A DNA stretch of 64,000 nt, from the NCBI RefSeq assembly GCF_002947535.1, contig NZ_PUAP01000026.1, positions 1 to 64,000 of the forward strand, given 5' to 3'. Positions within the stretch are counted from its first letter, which is position 1. The number at the start of each line of letters is the position of its first letter. Made by a program: the position numbers and the translations under genes. The stretch comes from Enterococcus mundtii (GTDB lineage Bacteria; Bacillota; Bacilli; Lactobacillales; Enterococcaceae). This document shows, one piece after another, positions 30,258-39,541 of the stretch. The notes under the pieces are model-generated. The model did no database searches and had not been told where the DNA came from. It saw only the letters and a program-made list of their open reading frames with translations.

Positions 30258-31361
30258 ATGAATCTTGAAAAAATCAATGAATTACGCCAATGGATGGCTC
30301 AAAAAGAAATCGATCTTGCTTATATCAGTGATCCAGGTCATATCGCCTATTTTGCTGGTTATGAAAGTGAACCTCACGAACGTGTACTAGCCCTCTTTCT
30401 TCCACTTGACCAAGATCCTTTCTTGTTTACACCAGCGTTGGAAGTAGAAGATGCACAAAATAGTCCTTGGGCCTATGATGTCCGGGGTTATCTTGATAGT
30501 GAAGATCCTTGGGTGTTGATCGGTCAAGAGATCCGCACACGCTATCCACAAGTAAAAACGATCGGGATCGAAAAAAATGCGTTGACGGTTGATCGCTTTG
30601 ACGCCTTATCACAACAAATGACAAGCACTGTGCGATTTGCTGACCTGACTCCGGTCATCCAACGTCTGCAATTGATCAAAACAACAAAAGAAAAAGAGCA
30701 ACTGATTGCGGCAGGAAAATGGGCTGATGTAGCTTTTGAGATCGGTTTTCGCTCGATCAAAGAAGGCGTAACGGAACAAGCGATTATTGCTGAAATCGAA
30801 TATCAACTAAAAAAACAAGGGGTATCTCAAATGTCTTTTGACACGCTGGTTTTAGCGGGGACAAATGCAGCCAGCCCTCATGGAACACCTGGAAGTACTA
30901 CGATCCAACCAAATGAACTTGTCTTATTCGATCTAGGCGTCGTATGGGATGGCTATTGTAGTGATGCGACACGGACAGTCGCCTACCAAAAACCAACGGA
31001 GTTCCAAGAAAAAATCTACCAGATCACACTTGAAGCCCAATTAGCAGCCCAAGAAGCCGTGCGTCCAGGCGTCACAGCCGCTGAACTTGATCAAGTCGCA
31101 CGTAACGTCATTGAAAGCTATGGCTATGGAGAATACTTCAATCATCGTCTAGGTCACGGCATTGGTACAACGGTCCATGAATATCCCTCACTAGTCGCAG
31201 GCAATGATCTAGTCATCGAAGAAGGTATGTGCTTCTCATTAGAACCAGGTATTTATATCCCTGATCAAGTTGGCGTAAGAATTGAAGATTGTGTCTACGT
31301 CACAAGTGACGGTTGTGTTCCATTTACAACAACACCAAAAGAATTGTTAGTGGTGGAGTAA
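30258..31361 (+). CDS. pepQ: Xaa-Pro dipeptidase (prolidase), M24 family
   Basis: About 367 residues: an N-terminal creatinase-like domain and a C-terminal pita-bread fold. The metal ligands are seen in LFDLGVVWDGYCSDATRT (two Asp), GHGIGTTVHE (His), and the Glu residues in SLEPGIYI and RIEDCVY. It splits dipeptides with C-terminal proline in the cytosol. I chose ATG 30258, with AAGGATG upstream; ATG 30237 is too near the promoter. It is divergent from ccpA, as in lactobacilli and streptococci. Confidence 0.92.
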   Translation: MNLEKINELRQWMAQKEIDLAYISDPGHIAYFAGYESEPHERVLALFLPLDQDPFLFTPALEVEDAQNSPWAYDVRGYLDSEDPWVLIGQEIRTRYPQVKTIGIEKNALTVDRFDALSQQMTSTVRFADLTPVIQRLQLIKTTKEKEQLIAAGKWADVAFEIGFRSIKEGVTEQAIIAEIEYQLKKQGVSQMSFDTLVLAGTNAASPHGTPGSTTIQPNELVLFDLGVVWDGYCSDATRTVAYQKPTEFQEKIYQITLEAQLAAQEAVRPGVTAAELDQVARNVIESYGYGEYFNHRLGHGIGTTVHEYPSLVAGNDLVIEEGMCFSLEPGIYIPDQVGVRIEDCVYVTSDGCVPFTTTPKELLVVE

Positions 31362-31363
31362 GG

Positions 31364-31480
31364 TTGTAAAAGAAGCGCTCAACACTGAATAATAAAGAAG
31401 CGTTTTGACCTGTAAATAAGCGATAACCCCAAAGTAGAGAACGATTTTCGGGTTATCGCTTTTTTTTGAGTTGCTTCTCT
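31364..31480 (+). repeat. Repeat-family copy acting as the pepQ terminator
   Basis: It begins GGTTGTAAAAGAAGCG like the copies at 43046-43399. Its inner stem AAGCGATAACCC / GGGTTATCGCTT (about 31418-31462) is followed by eight T, so it works as a terminator for pepQ. The outer pairing AGAAGC / GCTTCT is kept. Confidence 0.65.
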
Positions 31481-31502
31481 GGCATCAGTTAGTTGTCGAT
31501 AC

Positions 31503-31931
31503 CTATTCATTTGTTAATTGCTTCTTCAAATAGAATTTAGTCGTCCCAACAAAAGGCATGTTTTCCACCGAAGCAAATACTTCAAAACCATGTCTTTCAT
31601 AGAATTTTCGAGCTTGATAGTCTTGAGTATTGACGGTCATATATAAGCACTGATTTTCCAATGCTGTTTGTTGAACCGCTTCTATTAATCGCGATCCGAT
31701 GCCTTCGTGACGGTACGATTGATCTACGCCGAGCAATGATAGATGCAAGGTATTTCCAAATAAAGATGCTACTGCGCCACCGATCCACTTCTCATCCTTA
31801 GATGCACTGATTGAAATGGTTTGAGTTGTTAAGTGTTCATTTGTAGAAAATGATTGCATATATTGTTCGTTCAGCAGACCAATGATTTTCTTTTCTGTTT
31901 CTTCGGAATCGCTTTTCTTGATCTCAATCAT
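31503..31931 (-). CDS. GNAT-family N-acetyltransferase
   Basis: A 142-residue GNAT domain. The acetyl-CoA-binding motif is YRHEGIGSRLIEAV (near residue 77-90), and the C-terminal NTQDYQARKFYERHGFEVF is the usual motif B. The substrate (an amine, a peptide or an antibiotic) is unknown. The ribosome site AGGAGAGG precedes the ATG. Only 47 bases separate its start from the IS left end; there is no room for a normal promoter in the native flank, so the IS may have cut it from upstream transcription. Confidence 0.85.
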   Translation of the reverse strand: MIEIKKSDSEETEKKIIGLLNEQYMQSFSTNEHLTTQTISISASKDEKWIGGAVASLFGNTLHLSLLGVDQSYRHEGIGSRLIEAVQQTALENQCLYMTVNTQDYQARKFYERHGFEVFASVENMPFVGTTKFYLKKQLTNE

Positions 31932-31981
31932 TTACACTTTCCTCTCCTCGTAAGATTAGAGAAAAAAGGACACGAATCTGC

Positions 31982-32029
31982 AGCGACCCCCAAAAGTTAG
32001 ACCAAAAAATCTAACTTTTGGGGGTCGCT
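31982..32029 (+). repeat. 20-base perfect palindrome at the IS left end
   Basis: Positions 31982-32001 and 32010-32029 are exact inverted repeats around an 8-base spacer. The first arm is the IS terminal repeat; the second ends 6 bases before the orfA ATG and includes its G-rich ribosome site. Confidence 0.9.
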
Positions 32030-32035
32030 ATTTGT

Positions 32036-32602
32036 ATGGCAAAATATCATTTTGAATTAAAGATAAAAATCGTTAAAGAATATCTTAGTGGCGGGGGTGG
32101 GTATCGGCATCTTGCCAACAAATATGGTATTTCAAGCAAGACACAAGTAAGTAGTTGGGTGAATACCTATCGTGAATACGGAGAAAAAGGTCTATTCAGA
32201 AAGCGTCAAAAGCAGAAATATTCTGTTCAATTTAAGTTAAATGCGATAGAGTTATATCAAACAAGTGAGATGTCCTATCGAGAAGTTGCCAACGCTTTAG
32301 AAATGAACAACCATGCGCTTATTGCCAATTGGATGCGCAATTTCAGAGAAGCGGGTATTGAGGGGCTCTCAAAAGAGAAAGGGCGACCACTTATTTTGAC
32401 TAGAAAAAAAGAAAACAAAAAAGAAAATACAATAACTGAAGAACGCGATCGTATCAAGGCATTAGAAAAACAAGTCCGCTCCCTTCAAATTGAGAATGCT
32501 TTTTTAAAAGAGTTGAGGAAGCTGCGAAAACAAGAAGCCCAGCAAAGACGCAAGAATCAATCGCACGAATCATCGCCAGCCTCCGAGGATCATTCAAACT
32601 AG
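32036..32602 (+). CDS. IS3-family transposase OrfA
   Basis: About 188 residues. Two HTH repeats are seen, KEYLSGGGGYRHLANKYGI and AIELYQTSEMSYREVANALE, followed by a leucine-zipper-like coiled coil (ALEKQVRSLQIENAFLKELRK), as in IS150-group OrfA. It binds the IS ends and, by -1 frameshift, is joined to OrfB. I start at ATG 32036, close to the G-run in the terminal palindrome. The GTG reading at 32018 lies inside the palindrome. Confidence 0.9.
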   Translation: MAKYHFELKIKIVKEYLSGGGGYRHLANKYGISSKTQVSSWVNTYREYGEKGLFRKRQKQKYSVQFKLNAIELYQTSEMSYREVANALEMNNHALIANWMRNFREAGIEGLSKEKGRPLILTRKKENKKENTITEERDRIKALEKQVRSLQIENAFLKELRKLRKQEAQQRRKNQSHESSPASEDHSN

Positions 32603-33447
32603 TTGAGCTTCTTGAAATATTGAAATTTCCTAAAGCAACCTATATGTATTGGCAGAAACGGTTTGACAGACCAAACCCAGACCAAGAAATTGAAGAAAAA
32701 ATGCTTGAAATTCGCAAAGAACATAAAGACTATGGCTGTCTGCGACTAAAAAAAGCATTAGAGAATCAAGGGGTTCATGTCAATAAAAAGAAGATCCAAC
32801 GTCTGATAAAAAAACTAGGTATCGAAGTAAAGTCTTACACTCGAAAATCTCGACGGTACAATTCTTATCGTGGGAAAGTTGGCACTGTCGCCAAAAATCG
32901 TATTCATCGTCGGTTTTATACAAGTATCTGTCACCAAAAAATTACAACTGATACCACAGAGTTTAAGTATTATGAAGTAGATACCACAGGTATCGTTCGT
33001 CAGAAAAAGCTGTATTTAGATCCTTTCATGGATCTCTACAATAGTGAAATTATATCTTATCGGATTTCTGAAAAGCCAAACGCACTAGCTATAATGGAAG
33101 GATTAGAAGAAGCAATCCAGATAACAAATGATTGCCCATTTCGTAGAACCTTCCATTCAGATCAAGGATGGGCCTATCAAATGAATGCTTATAAGAATAA
33201 ATTGAAGCAGCATAAAATCTTCCAGAGTATGTCTCGTAAAGGAAATTGTTTAGATAACTCACCTATGGAAAACTTCTTTAGTCTATTGAAGCAAGAGATT
33301 TTTCATGGAGAAGTCTATCGGAGTTTTGATGAATTGAAAACAAAAATTGACCAATATATCTATTATTACAACCATAAACGCATCAAAAAGAAATTAAATT
33401 GGCGAAGTCCGGTTCAGTTTCGAGAAGCTGTAAAAACAGCTGTCTAA
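32494..33447 (+). CDS. IS3-family transposase OrfB (DDE catalytic domain)
   Basis: The frame is open from 32494 and is -1 relative to orfA, so the active enzyme is the OrfAB fusion made at TTTTTTA (32500-32506); an internal ATG lies at 32620. The DDE residues are intact: Asp in TTDTTEFKYYE, Asp in FHSDQGWAYQ and Glu in NSPMENFFSLLK. An HTH_21-like segment precedes them (KDYGCLRLKKALENQGVHV). It cuts and joins the IS ends. Confidence 0.9.
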   Translation, partial: ECFFKRVEEAAKTRSPAKTQESIARIIASLRGSFKLVELLEILKFPKATYMYWQKRFDRPNPDQEIEEKMLEIRKEHKDYGCLRLKKALENQGVHVNKKKIQRLIKKLGIEVKSYTRKSRRYNSYRGKVGTVAKNRIHRRFYTSICHQKITTDTTEFKYYEVDTTGIVRQKKLYLDPFMDLYNSEIISYRISEKPNALAIMEGLEEAIQITNDCPFRRTFHSDQGWAYQMNAYKNKLKQHKIFQSMSRKGNCLDNSPMENFFSLLKQEIFHGEVYRSFDELKTKIDQYIYYYNHKRIKKKLNWRSPVQFREAVKTAV

Positions 33448-33471
33448 CAGTTAATTTTATCGTACAAAAAA

Positions 33472-33491
33472 GGAGTGGATTTCTCCACTCC
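33472..33491 (+). terminator. Hairpin after the transposase genes
   Basis: GGAGTGGA-TTTC-TCCACTCC is a perfect 8-base stem with a 4-base loop, inside the IS right end; a clear T-run is absent. Confidence 0.6.
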
Positions 33492-33571
33492 ATAAAAGTC
33501 TAACTTTTTGGGGTCACTACAATCAGGTTGTTTCCTGATCGTGCCTTTTCTTGCTCACTTTTTAGTGTTGC

Positions 33572-34135
33572 TTATTTAAATGTATCCTTTAGATCTTCTT
33601 TCGCAGTAGCTGCATCTTCTTTTGCCATTTCAGACAAGATTTTTGCATCTTCAGCAACTGGTTTTGCCTCGTCGATGCCTTCTTTTACAGTGCTACCTGC
33701 TTGGTCTGCTGTATCTTTGATGTCGATCATGATGTCTTCTTTCGCAGCAGCTGCTGTGTCGCCTAAATCAGCAGCAGACTTTTTGAAACGATCAGATAAA
33801 TCAGCTGATTGTTCTTTCAATGTCACTAAAATATCTTCTGATTCATCTCCTGCATCTGCTGTTGCGTCTGAGACTGTTTGTTTTACATTACCAGCTAAAT
33901 CGCCTGCTTGTTGTGAAAGATCATGTGCTTTGTCTTTTGCGATACTTGTCAATTCAGTTGATTTTTCTTTTGCCATCTCTGTATAATCAGAAGCCATATC
34001 TAGAAAATCATCCGCTTGTGCTGCTAATTCATCACGTAATTCTTTACCTGATTTTGGTGCAAGTAGTAGAGCTGCTACTGCTGCTGCTGTACCACCAATC
34101 ACTGCGCCTAGTAAAAATCCACCTTTTTTTGCCAT
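33572..34135 (-). CDS. YtxH-like general stress protein
   Basis: A 187-residue protein with a short N-terminal hydrophobic segment (FLLGAVIGGTAAAVAALLLAP, residues 7-27) typical of YtxH, and a long acidic/alanine-rich coiled-coil tail with repeated Ala-Lys-Asp patterns. Family members are membrane-tethered stress proteins of unknown activity. It starts 2 bases after the DUF948 gene, as in ytxG-ytxH of Bacillus. An IS lies 50 bases past its stop, within its former terminator. Confidence 0.82.
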   Translation of the reverse strand: MAKKGGFLLGAVIGGTAAAVAALLLAPKSGKELRDELAAQADDFLDMASDYTEMAKEKSTELTSIAKDKAHDLSQQAGDLAGNVKQTVSDATADAGDESEDILVTLKEQSADLSDRFKKSAADLGDTAAAAKEDIMIDIKDTADQAGSTVKEGIDEAKPVAEDAKILSEMAKEDAATAKEDLKDTFK

Positions 34136-34137
34136 GA

Positions 34138-34581
34138 TTATTTTCCTCCTGTCGTATCTGTTGTTGGTTTTTTATGTTTAAAGAATTTCATTGCAGTCCC
34201 ACCGACTTTTCCGGCAACAGTTGCTTTTGCTGTTGTTTTACCGATGCCACCGACTTTAGTAACGATGTGTTTGCTTGAAGAATTCAATTCTGATACACTC
34301 TCGCTTAAATCAGCGACAGCTGTAAATAAAGGATCGATCGTTGCTACTTTTCCGTTGATATCATTCAATAACTCGTTGCTTTTCACTAACAAGCCCTCGA
34401 CTTGCCTCGATAAAAGATCAACATCTTTCGTAACGACTTCAATCGTTGTGTTTGCTTCTGTTACTGTTTGTTCCGCTTTTTCAATCGTCTTTGCTAATCG
34501 AATCAATACACGTACTAGAAAGACTACAAGTATTGCAAAAGCAATTGCTGCAATCAAGCCAGCAATTTCTCCAACTGTCAT
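34138..34581 (-). CDS. DUF948 (YtxG-like) membrane protein
   Basis: About 147 residues with one N-terminal membrane segment (MTVGEIAGLIAAIAFAILVVFLV region) and a coiled-coil domain AEQTVTEANTTIEVVTKDVDLL characteristic of DUF948, ending in a basic tail. Its function is unknown; Bacillus homologues are stress-induced. I chose ATG 34581, with AAGGGGG upstream. It forms an operon with the YtxH gene. Confidence 0.83.
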   Translation of the reverse strand: MTVGEIAGLIAAIAFAILVVFLVRVLIRLAKTIEKAEQTVTEANTTIEVVTKDVDLLSRQVEGLLVKSNELLNDINGKVATIDPLFTAVADLSESVSELNSSSKHIVTKVGGIGKTTAKATVAGKVGGTAMKFFKHKKPTTDTTGGK

Positions 34582-34705
34582 AATCAAGCCCCCTTCTCCT
34601 CTTCTTGCTATAAGGATAGCATTTTCATATTTTTTAAACAAATAAAAAACAGCAAAAAGCTTCAACTACCTACATTTTGATCAGCAGCTGAAGCATCTTG
34701 CTTGT

Positions 34706-35638
34706 TTACTTTTTGTTTGTTGGTTCAGAAGTTTCTGTTGATTGATTAAAAGCTGAAGGCGCCTCTGCTGCTAAAGACTTGCCTAATGATAGAATATATT
34801 CTCTTAATGGTCCACCCACTTCTGGATGCGTCAATCCATATTCGATGCTTGTTTTCATAAAACCAAATTTGTCGCCGACATCATAACGTTTCCCAGTAAA
34901 TTTACGTGCGAATACGCGTTGTGTCTTATTCAATGTATCGATTGCATCGGTCAATTGGATCTCATTACCTGCACCTGGTTTTTGCTCTGCTAAGACATCA
35001 AAGATCTCGGGTGTCAATAAATAGCGTCCAATAATTGCTAAATCACTTGGTGCTTTGCTTGGTTCAGGTTTTTCAACAAAATCTTTGACATTGAATAAGC
35101 CGTCTTCTAATTCTTCCCCTGGATTGATGATTCCATATTTAGATGTATCTTTATGTGGTACTTGCATCACGGCGATCGTTGAAGCATGTGTACGCTCATA
35201 ATCGTCGATCAGTTGTTGAGTCAATGGGATTTCATCTTCCATGATGTCATCGCCTAACATGACAACAAACGGTTCATTGCCGATAAATGCTCTTGCTTGT
35301 AAAACCGCGTGTCCTAACCCTTTAGGATGTGATTGACGAATAAAATGAAGGTTTACATCCGTTGTTTCTTCTACTAATTTCAGTAATTCAGTTTTTCCTT
35401 TTTCGCCTAAGTTCGTTTCTAATTCGATATTTGAGTCAAAGTGATCTTCAATTGGGCGTTTTGCTTTCCCTGTGACGATCAAAATGTCTTCGATCCCTGA
35501 TTTTAACGCTTCTTCTACGATAAATTGAATCGTTGGTTTATCAACGATCGGCAACATTTCTTTTGCCATCGCTTTTGTTGCAGGTAAAAATCTTGTTCCT
35601 AAACCTGCTGCTGGAATCACTGCTTTTTTTACTTTCAT
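34706..35638 (-). CDS. galU: UTP-glucose-1-phosphate uridylyltransferase
   Basis: About 310 residues, full length. The N-terminal nucleotide-binding motif is [22 protein letters not shown] and the sugar-binding core contains VMLGDDIM and FVEKPEPS. It makes UDP-glucose from UTP and glucose-1-phosphate for glycolipid anchors, teichoic acid and capsule. ATG 35638 has GGGAGAG upstream. It follows gpsA by 22 bases. Confidence 0.95.
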   Translation of the reverse strand: MKVKKAVIPAAGLGTRFLPATKAMAKEMLPIVDKPTIQFIVEEALKSGIEDILIVTGKAKRPIEDHFDSNIELETNLGEKGKTELLKLVEETTDVNLHFIRQSHPKGLGHAVLQARAFIGNEPFVVMLGDDIMEDEIPLTQQLIDDYERTHASTIAVMQVPHKDTSKYGIINPGEELEDGLFNVKDFVEKPEPSKAPSDLAIIGRYLLTPEIFDVLAEQKPGAGNEIQLTDAIDTLNKTQRVFARKFTGKRYDVGDKFGFMKTSIEYGLTHPEVGGPLREYILSLGKSLAAEAPSAFNQSTETSEPTNKK

Positions 35639-35660
35639 TTTTTTCTCTCCCTTAAAAATG

Positions 35661-36674
35661 TTAGTGAAATTCATTCTCTTTTTTACCATCGCGCAACATG
35701 ATCTCTGTCGCTGCTTCATTTATGTTCTTGTGCTCATATAGCACTTCATAAATCGTTTGAGTGATCGGCATCTCGATCCCCATGGTCTCAGCTAACTCTT
35801 TAGCTGCTCGTGTCGTCTGGACGCCTTCAACGACCATGCCCATATTGTCCAAGACTTCGCTTAACTCATGGCCTTGCCCAAGGAGATTACCGGTACGCCA
35901 GTTTCTCGAGTGGATACTTGTACAGGTAACAATCAAATCTCCGACACCACTCAGTCCGATGAAGGTCAACGGGTTTGCACCCATCGCCACACCTAAGCGA
36001 CTGATTTCTGCTAATCCTCTTGTCATGATAGCTGCTTTTGCATTATCCCCAAAACCTAAGCCATGGATCGCACCTGCACCGATTGCAATGATATTTTTCA
36101 AAGCGGCACCCATCTCGACCCCGATAACATCAGGATTCGTATAAATCCGGAAATAATGATTCAAAAACAACGTTTGAACAAATTTAGCAGCATCTACCTC
36201 CGTACTTGCAGCAGTGATCGTCGTGATATCTTGACGAGCCACTTCTTCTGCATGACTTGGGCCTGATAAAACGGCGATTGCTTGTCTCTTTTCTGCTGGG
36301 ATCTCTTCTGCCAAGACTTCTGAGATCCGCTTGTGTGTTCCTTGTTCTAAGCCTTTGCTTGCATGGATGATCACTGGTTTTGTTTGCAAGACCTCAACGA
36401 GTTCTTGACATACAGAACGAATCGCCTTCGTTGGTACAACGAACAAAACAGCATCTACTTCAGAAACAGCCTTAGCCATGTCTGTGTATGCGACGATCGT
36501 TTCGGGCAATTGGTGTTCTGGCAAATAACGCTCATTGGTGTGCTTTTGATTGATTTCATTAATCTGTGAAGCACGATGTCCCCATAGTCGAACGTCATGA
36601 CCATTTTCAGCAAGCACTTGTGCCAATGCTGTTCCCCACGAGCCAGCACCTAAAACCGCTACCCTATATTTCAT
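35661..36674 (-). CDS. gpsA: Glycerol-3-phosphate dehydrogenase [NAD(P)+]
   Basis: A 337-residue cytosolic enzyme that makes sn-glycerol-3-phosphate from dihydroxyacetone phosphate for lipid and teichoic acid synthesis. NAD-binding [10 protein letters not shown] is at residues 9-18; the catalytic lysine region [16 protein letters not shown] and the substrate motif [12 protein letters not shown] are intact. It lies between lgt and galU in an envelope-precursor operon. Confidence 0.96.
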   Translation of the reverse strand: MKYRVAVLGAGSWGTALAQVLAENGHDVRLWGHRASQINEINQKHTNERYLPEHQLPETIVAYTDMAKAVSEVDAVLFVVPTKAIRSVCQELVEVLQTKPVIIHASKGLEQGTHKRISEVLAEEIPAEKRQAIAVLSGPSHAEEVARQDITTITAASTEVDAAKFVQTLFLNHYFRIYTNPDVIGVEMGAALKNIIAIGAGAIHGLGFGDNAKAAIMTRGLAEISRLGVAMGANPLTFIGLSGVGDLIVTCTSIHSRNWRTGNLLGQGHELSEVLDNMGMVVEGVQTTRAAKELAETMGIEMPITQTIYEVLYEHKNINEAATEIMLRDGKKENEFH

Positions 36675-36717
36675 TTTACCACTCCTGCAAATTTTTTCAT
36701 TTTTTTCGACTTGGACT

Positions 36718-37548
36718 TTAGATGATCAGTTGATTTTTCCCTAAAGATCGGTCGTAATCTGGTAAGTTTCCTTTTTTCCGACGCCAGATGAATAGAATGA
36801 TCGCGCCAATGAATAGCACCGCAGATAAAAGCTGTGACACACGGATCGTATCTAAAAGGTAAAGACTATCCGTTCTCATTCCTTCGATGAAGAAACGACC
36901 GAAACTATACCATATCAAGTAAAGCAGTGCGATTTCTCCTTTTTTCAAAAGATGCGCTTTTTTCCTTAGTAATAAGAGAATGATCACACCAAGAAGGCTC
37001 CACATTGATTCATAAAGGAAGGTTGGCTGCCGATAGATCCCATCGATATACATATTATCAATGATAAAATTTGGTAAATATAGGCTTTCTAAGAAACTTC
37101 TTGTTGTATCTGGTCCAAATGCCTCATGGTTCATGAAATTCCCCCAGCGTCCAATTGCTTGTGCTAATAAAACGCTAGGTGCAGCAACATCCAAAAATGT
37201 CCAGACATCAATGAAGTGATATTTCGTGTAAAAATATAACGTGATACCTCCTGCAATCAGACCGCCATAAATCGCTAAGCCGCCTGAGCGGATATTGAAT
37301 ATTTGGATTGGATTTGCAATATACTGTGGCAAATCGAACAAGATGTAATACAAGCGTGCGCCAATGATCGATAAGGGTAATCCCCATAACATAAAGTCAG
37401 TGACATCTTCTGCTTTCATCCCTACTCTTACTGCTTCTCGACTACTTAACCACATGGCAATGATAATACCTGAAACAATGATCAATGCGTACCAGTAAAT
37501 AGGGACTCCTAAAAGGTCAAAAGCGACCCGATTGATTTGTGCAATCAT
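36718..37548 (-). CDS. lgt: Prolipoprotein diacylglyceryl transferase
   Basis: A 276-residue membrane protein with about seven segments. The Lgt signature [14 protein letters not shown] is present, as is the catalytic histidine/arginine region (YGGLIAGGI, and the C-terminal [18 protein letters not shown]). It attaches diacylglycerol to the lipobox cysteine of prolipoproteins such as PstS (encoded at 47.8 kb). It follows hprK by 14 bases, a conserved pair in Firmicutes. Confidence 0.96.
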   Translation of the reverse strand: MIAQINRVAFDLLGVPIYWYALIIVSGIIIAMWLSSREAVRVGMKAEDVTDFMLWGLPLSIIGARLYYILFDLPQYIANPIQIFNIRSGGLAIYGGLIAGGITLYFYTKYHFIDVWTFLDVAAPSVLLAQAIGRWGNFMNHEAFGPDTTRSFLESLYLPNFIIDNMYIDGIYRQPTFLYESMWSLLGVIILLLLRKKAHLLKKGEIALLYLIWYSFGRFFIEGMRTDSLYLLDTIRVSQLLSAVLFIGAIILFIWRRKKGNLPDYDRSLGKNQLII

Positions 37549-37562
37549 ACTTTCACTCCTAG

Positions 37563-38501
37563 CTATTGTCCGTTTGAATTTTCTTCGATCAAACGGCTCA
37601 ATCTTTCTTCAAATGTCTTCGTTGCATCAAATCCCATTGTTTTCGCACGGAAATTCATGGCAGCAACTTCAATGATGATCGCGACATTTCGTCCAGTTTT
37701 CACAGGTATTTTGATTTGAGGAATACCCACTTCCGCAATTTCAACAGAAGTATCCTCAGACCCTAAACGATCGTATTTTTTCTCTTTTGCCCAAGCTTCT
37801 AGATAGACAGCTAATTGGACTTGCATCGATCCTCTGACTGCACTGGCTCCAAAAAGATTCATTACATCAATGATCCCGATTCCGCGAATCTCAATCAGAT
37901 GTTCAAGGATTTTTGGTGGCTCACCAATAACGGTTAGTTCATCTTGCTGATAAACGTCCACACGGTCATCAGCAATCAAGCGATGGCCTCTTTTGATCAA
38001 CTCTAATGCTGTTTCACTTTTACCGATCCCACTATCTCCTTGTATCAGGACACCTAGTCCGTAGACATCGACTAAGACACCGTGAACACTTGTCCTAGGC
38101 GCTAATCGTCCATCTAAATAACTTGATAGCTCGCCAAGCAAACGTGAGGTTGAGATTGGTGATCTCAAGACAGCCATGCCATGTTCATTCGCTGCTTGAA
38201 TCATCTCTTCCGGTGCAGCTAATCCTCTAGATATGATAAAGGCTGGCATGTCTTCACTACATAAACGACGCATGATCATCAAACGCTCTTCCGGCATCAT
38301 CCGTTCTGCGAAGCTGATTTCTTTACTCCCAAATAACTGTAGTCGATCATGGGAATAATAATTAAAATAACCGGTCAATTCCAGTCCAGGTCTGGAGATA
38401 TCACCAGTTACGATGACACGATTTAAACTTTGCTCGTCACCAGTGACGATTTCTAATGATAGTTTTTCTACTAATTGGCTAACTTTTACCATTTCTGCCA
38501 T
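37563..38501 (-). CDS. hprK: HPr kinase/phosphorylase
   Basis: A 312-residue protein of normal length. Walker A GDSGIGKS is at 155-162 and the HprK signature [15 protein letters not shown] starts at 204. It phosphorylates HPr at Ser46 when fructose-1,6-bisphosphate and ATP are high and reverses it with phosphate. HPr-Ser-P is the co-repressor of CcpA, encoded at 29.0 kb. It is first in the hprK-lgt-gpsA-galU cluster. Confidence 0.97.
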   Translation of the reverse strand: MAEMVKVSQLVEKLSLEIVTGDEQSLNRVIVTGDISRPGLELTGYFNYYSHDRLQLFGSKEISFAERMMPEERLMIMRRLCSEDMPAFIISRGLAAPEEMIQAANEHGMAVLRSPISTSRLLGELSSYLDGRLAPRTSVHGVLVDVYGLGVLIQGDSGIGKSETALELIKRGHRLIADDRVDVYQQDELTVIGEPPKILEHLIEIRGIGIIDVMNLFGASAVRGSMQVQLAVYLEAWAKEKKYDRLGSEDTSVEIAEVGIPQIKIPVKTGRNVAIIIEVAAMNFRAKTMGFDATKTFEERLSRLIEENSNGQ

Positions 38502-38655
38502 TCGTATACCTCATTTCTATTAAACTGTTCTCTTTTATTTTATCATTCTATCGGGAAAAGTACTACCAATAAAAAAAACAAGGGATATCCTTTTCATTAC
38601 GCTAGTTTTTTATGATAGATGCCTGCTTTGAAATCGTTCTCATTTCTAAAAAAAG

Positions 38656-38685
38656 AAGAGGAAGCGACAGTTGCCACTTCCTCTT
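38656..38685 (-). terminator. liaXYZ terminator
   Basis: AAGAGGAAG and CTTCCTCTT pair around a 12-base loop; a T-rich run follows on the minus strand. It separates liaZ from hprK. Confidence 0.75.
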
Positions 38686-38727
38686 TTTACTCATTTGATT
38701 GTGCTTTGTTGTCCTTTGAATTGTTTT

Positions 38728-39084
38728 CTAACGACTCCGGTTTACATTACGATTGCTTACGACGATATTTACGAATGACATGATCACCGCGATCACCAAC
38801 GCTGATCCAAATGACGAGAAGCTAAAATTAGCAGCTCCTACAAAGAAGGAGGTCATTTGTAAAATCAATGCGTTGATGACGAAAGTGAATAATCCAAACG
38901 TCAATAAGGTAAATGGAATCGAAAAAAACATAATGAACGGCTTGACGAATAGATTCAGCACAGAAAGAACAAAGCTAGCCACAACTGCGGTCCAAATACT
39001 ATTTACAAATATCATATTTGGAAAAATAACTGCCAGAGAGATAAACGTCAGCGTACTAACAACAATACGTTGAAGATAAGACAT
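38728..39084 (-). CDS. liaZ: LiaZ-like small membrane protein (YvlD/'phage holin' family)
   Basis: A 118-residue protein with four membrane segments covering most of its length, of the PF04020 family often mislabelled as phage holin. It overlaps the liaY stop by one base. In E. faecalis, the third gene of liaXYZ encodes such a protein; its role is in the membrane response to daptomycin and antimicrobial peptides. The assignment rests on family and gene order. There are no phage genes nearby. Confidence 0.83.
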   Translation of the reverse strand: MSYLQRIVVSTLTFISLAVIFPNMIFVNSIWTAVVASFVLSVLNLFVKPFIMFFSIPFTLLTFGLFTFVINALILQMTSFFVGAANFSFSSFGSALVIAVIMSFVNIVVSNRNVNRSR

Positions 39085-39389
39085 TAAAAGTCACTCCATT
39101 CGTCATCGTTGATTTTCTCTGCCTCTTTTCGTTTATTCGTTTGTTCTCTGTAGTTGTTTTTTTGATAATAGTCGTTGTCATGTCCATAACGACGTTGATT
39201 ATTCTTTCCTGAAGGCACAAGTAAAGCCAACAGAATGTATAAGATAATCGGGCTTCCGAATGCAACTAAACTTAAGAAGACGTAAATGACACGCACAACC
39301 GTTGGATCAATTCCAAGATATTCAGCAATTCCAGCTAAAGTACCAGTCAATACAATATTTTTATTTGATTTTGTCAACTTTTTTTTCAT
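39084..39389 (-). CDS. liaY: LiaY, PspC-domain membrane protein
   Basis: A 101-residue protein with a PspC domain at the N-terminus (GTLAGIAEYLGIDPTVVRVIYV), followed by a second hydrophobic stretch (SLVAFGSPIILYILLALLVP) and a hydrophilic tail rich in Asn, Lys and Glu. In E. faecalis LiaY links the LiaX sensor to lipid-domain remodelling. It lies between liaX and liaZ with a hairpin (39502-39536) separating it from liaX. Confidence 0.87.
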   Translation of the reverse strand: MKKKLTKSNKNIVLTGTLAGIAEYLGIDPTVVRVIYVFLSLVAFGSPIILYILLALLVPSGKNNQRRYGHDNDYYQKNNYREQTNKRKEAEKINDDEWSDF

Positions 39390-39501
39390 TTTCTTTCACC
39401 TCTGTTCTACTATTTTAATGGAAGAAAGGTGCTAAGACAATCTTTCTTCAGAAGATTTATTGAATAACAAACCGATTGTTTGTTTCTTATAAGTATGATT
39501 C

Positions 39502-39536
39502 TCGCTTCGCCTTCCTCTTTCAGAAAGTCGAAGCGA
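39502..39536 (-). other. Hairpin between liaX and liaY
   Basis: TCGCTTCG and CGAAGCGA pair around a 19-base loop just after the liaX stop. No T-run follows on the minus strand, so it looks like a partial attenuator or RNA-stability element rather than a full terminator. Confidence 0.5.
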
Positions 39537-39541
39537 AAAAA

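Larger units (their letters stand above)
31979..33521 (+). mobile_element. Complete IS3-family (IS150-group) insertion sequence
   Basis: A 1543-base element. The ends are imperfect inverted repeats of about 24 bases: left TGCAGCGACCCCCAAAAGTT, and right read inward TGTAGTGACCCCAAAAAGTT. Both begin TG. A 3-base target duplication ATC lies at 31976-31978 and 33522-33524. It carries overlapping orfA and orfB with a slippery TTTTTTA, and ends with its own hairpin (33472-33491). It looks intact and potentially mobile. Confidence 0.92.

Noticed and set aside
33528-33986. 152-codon open frame opposite ytxH
   Set aside because: It is antisense to a repetitive alanine-rich coding region, which naturally leaves the opposite strand open.
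38728-39084. Phage holin-like protein as a sign of prophage
   Set aside because: It belongs to the YvlD/LiaZ family in the liaXYZ operon; no phage structural, integrase or lysis genes are nearby.
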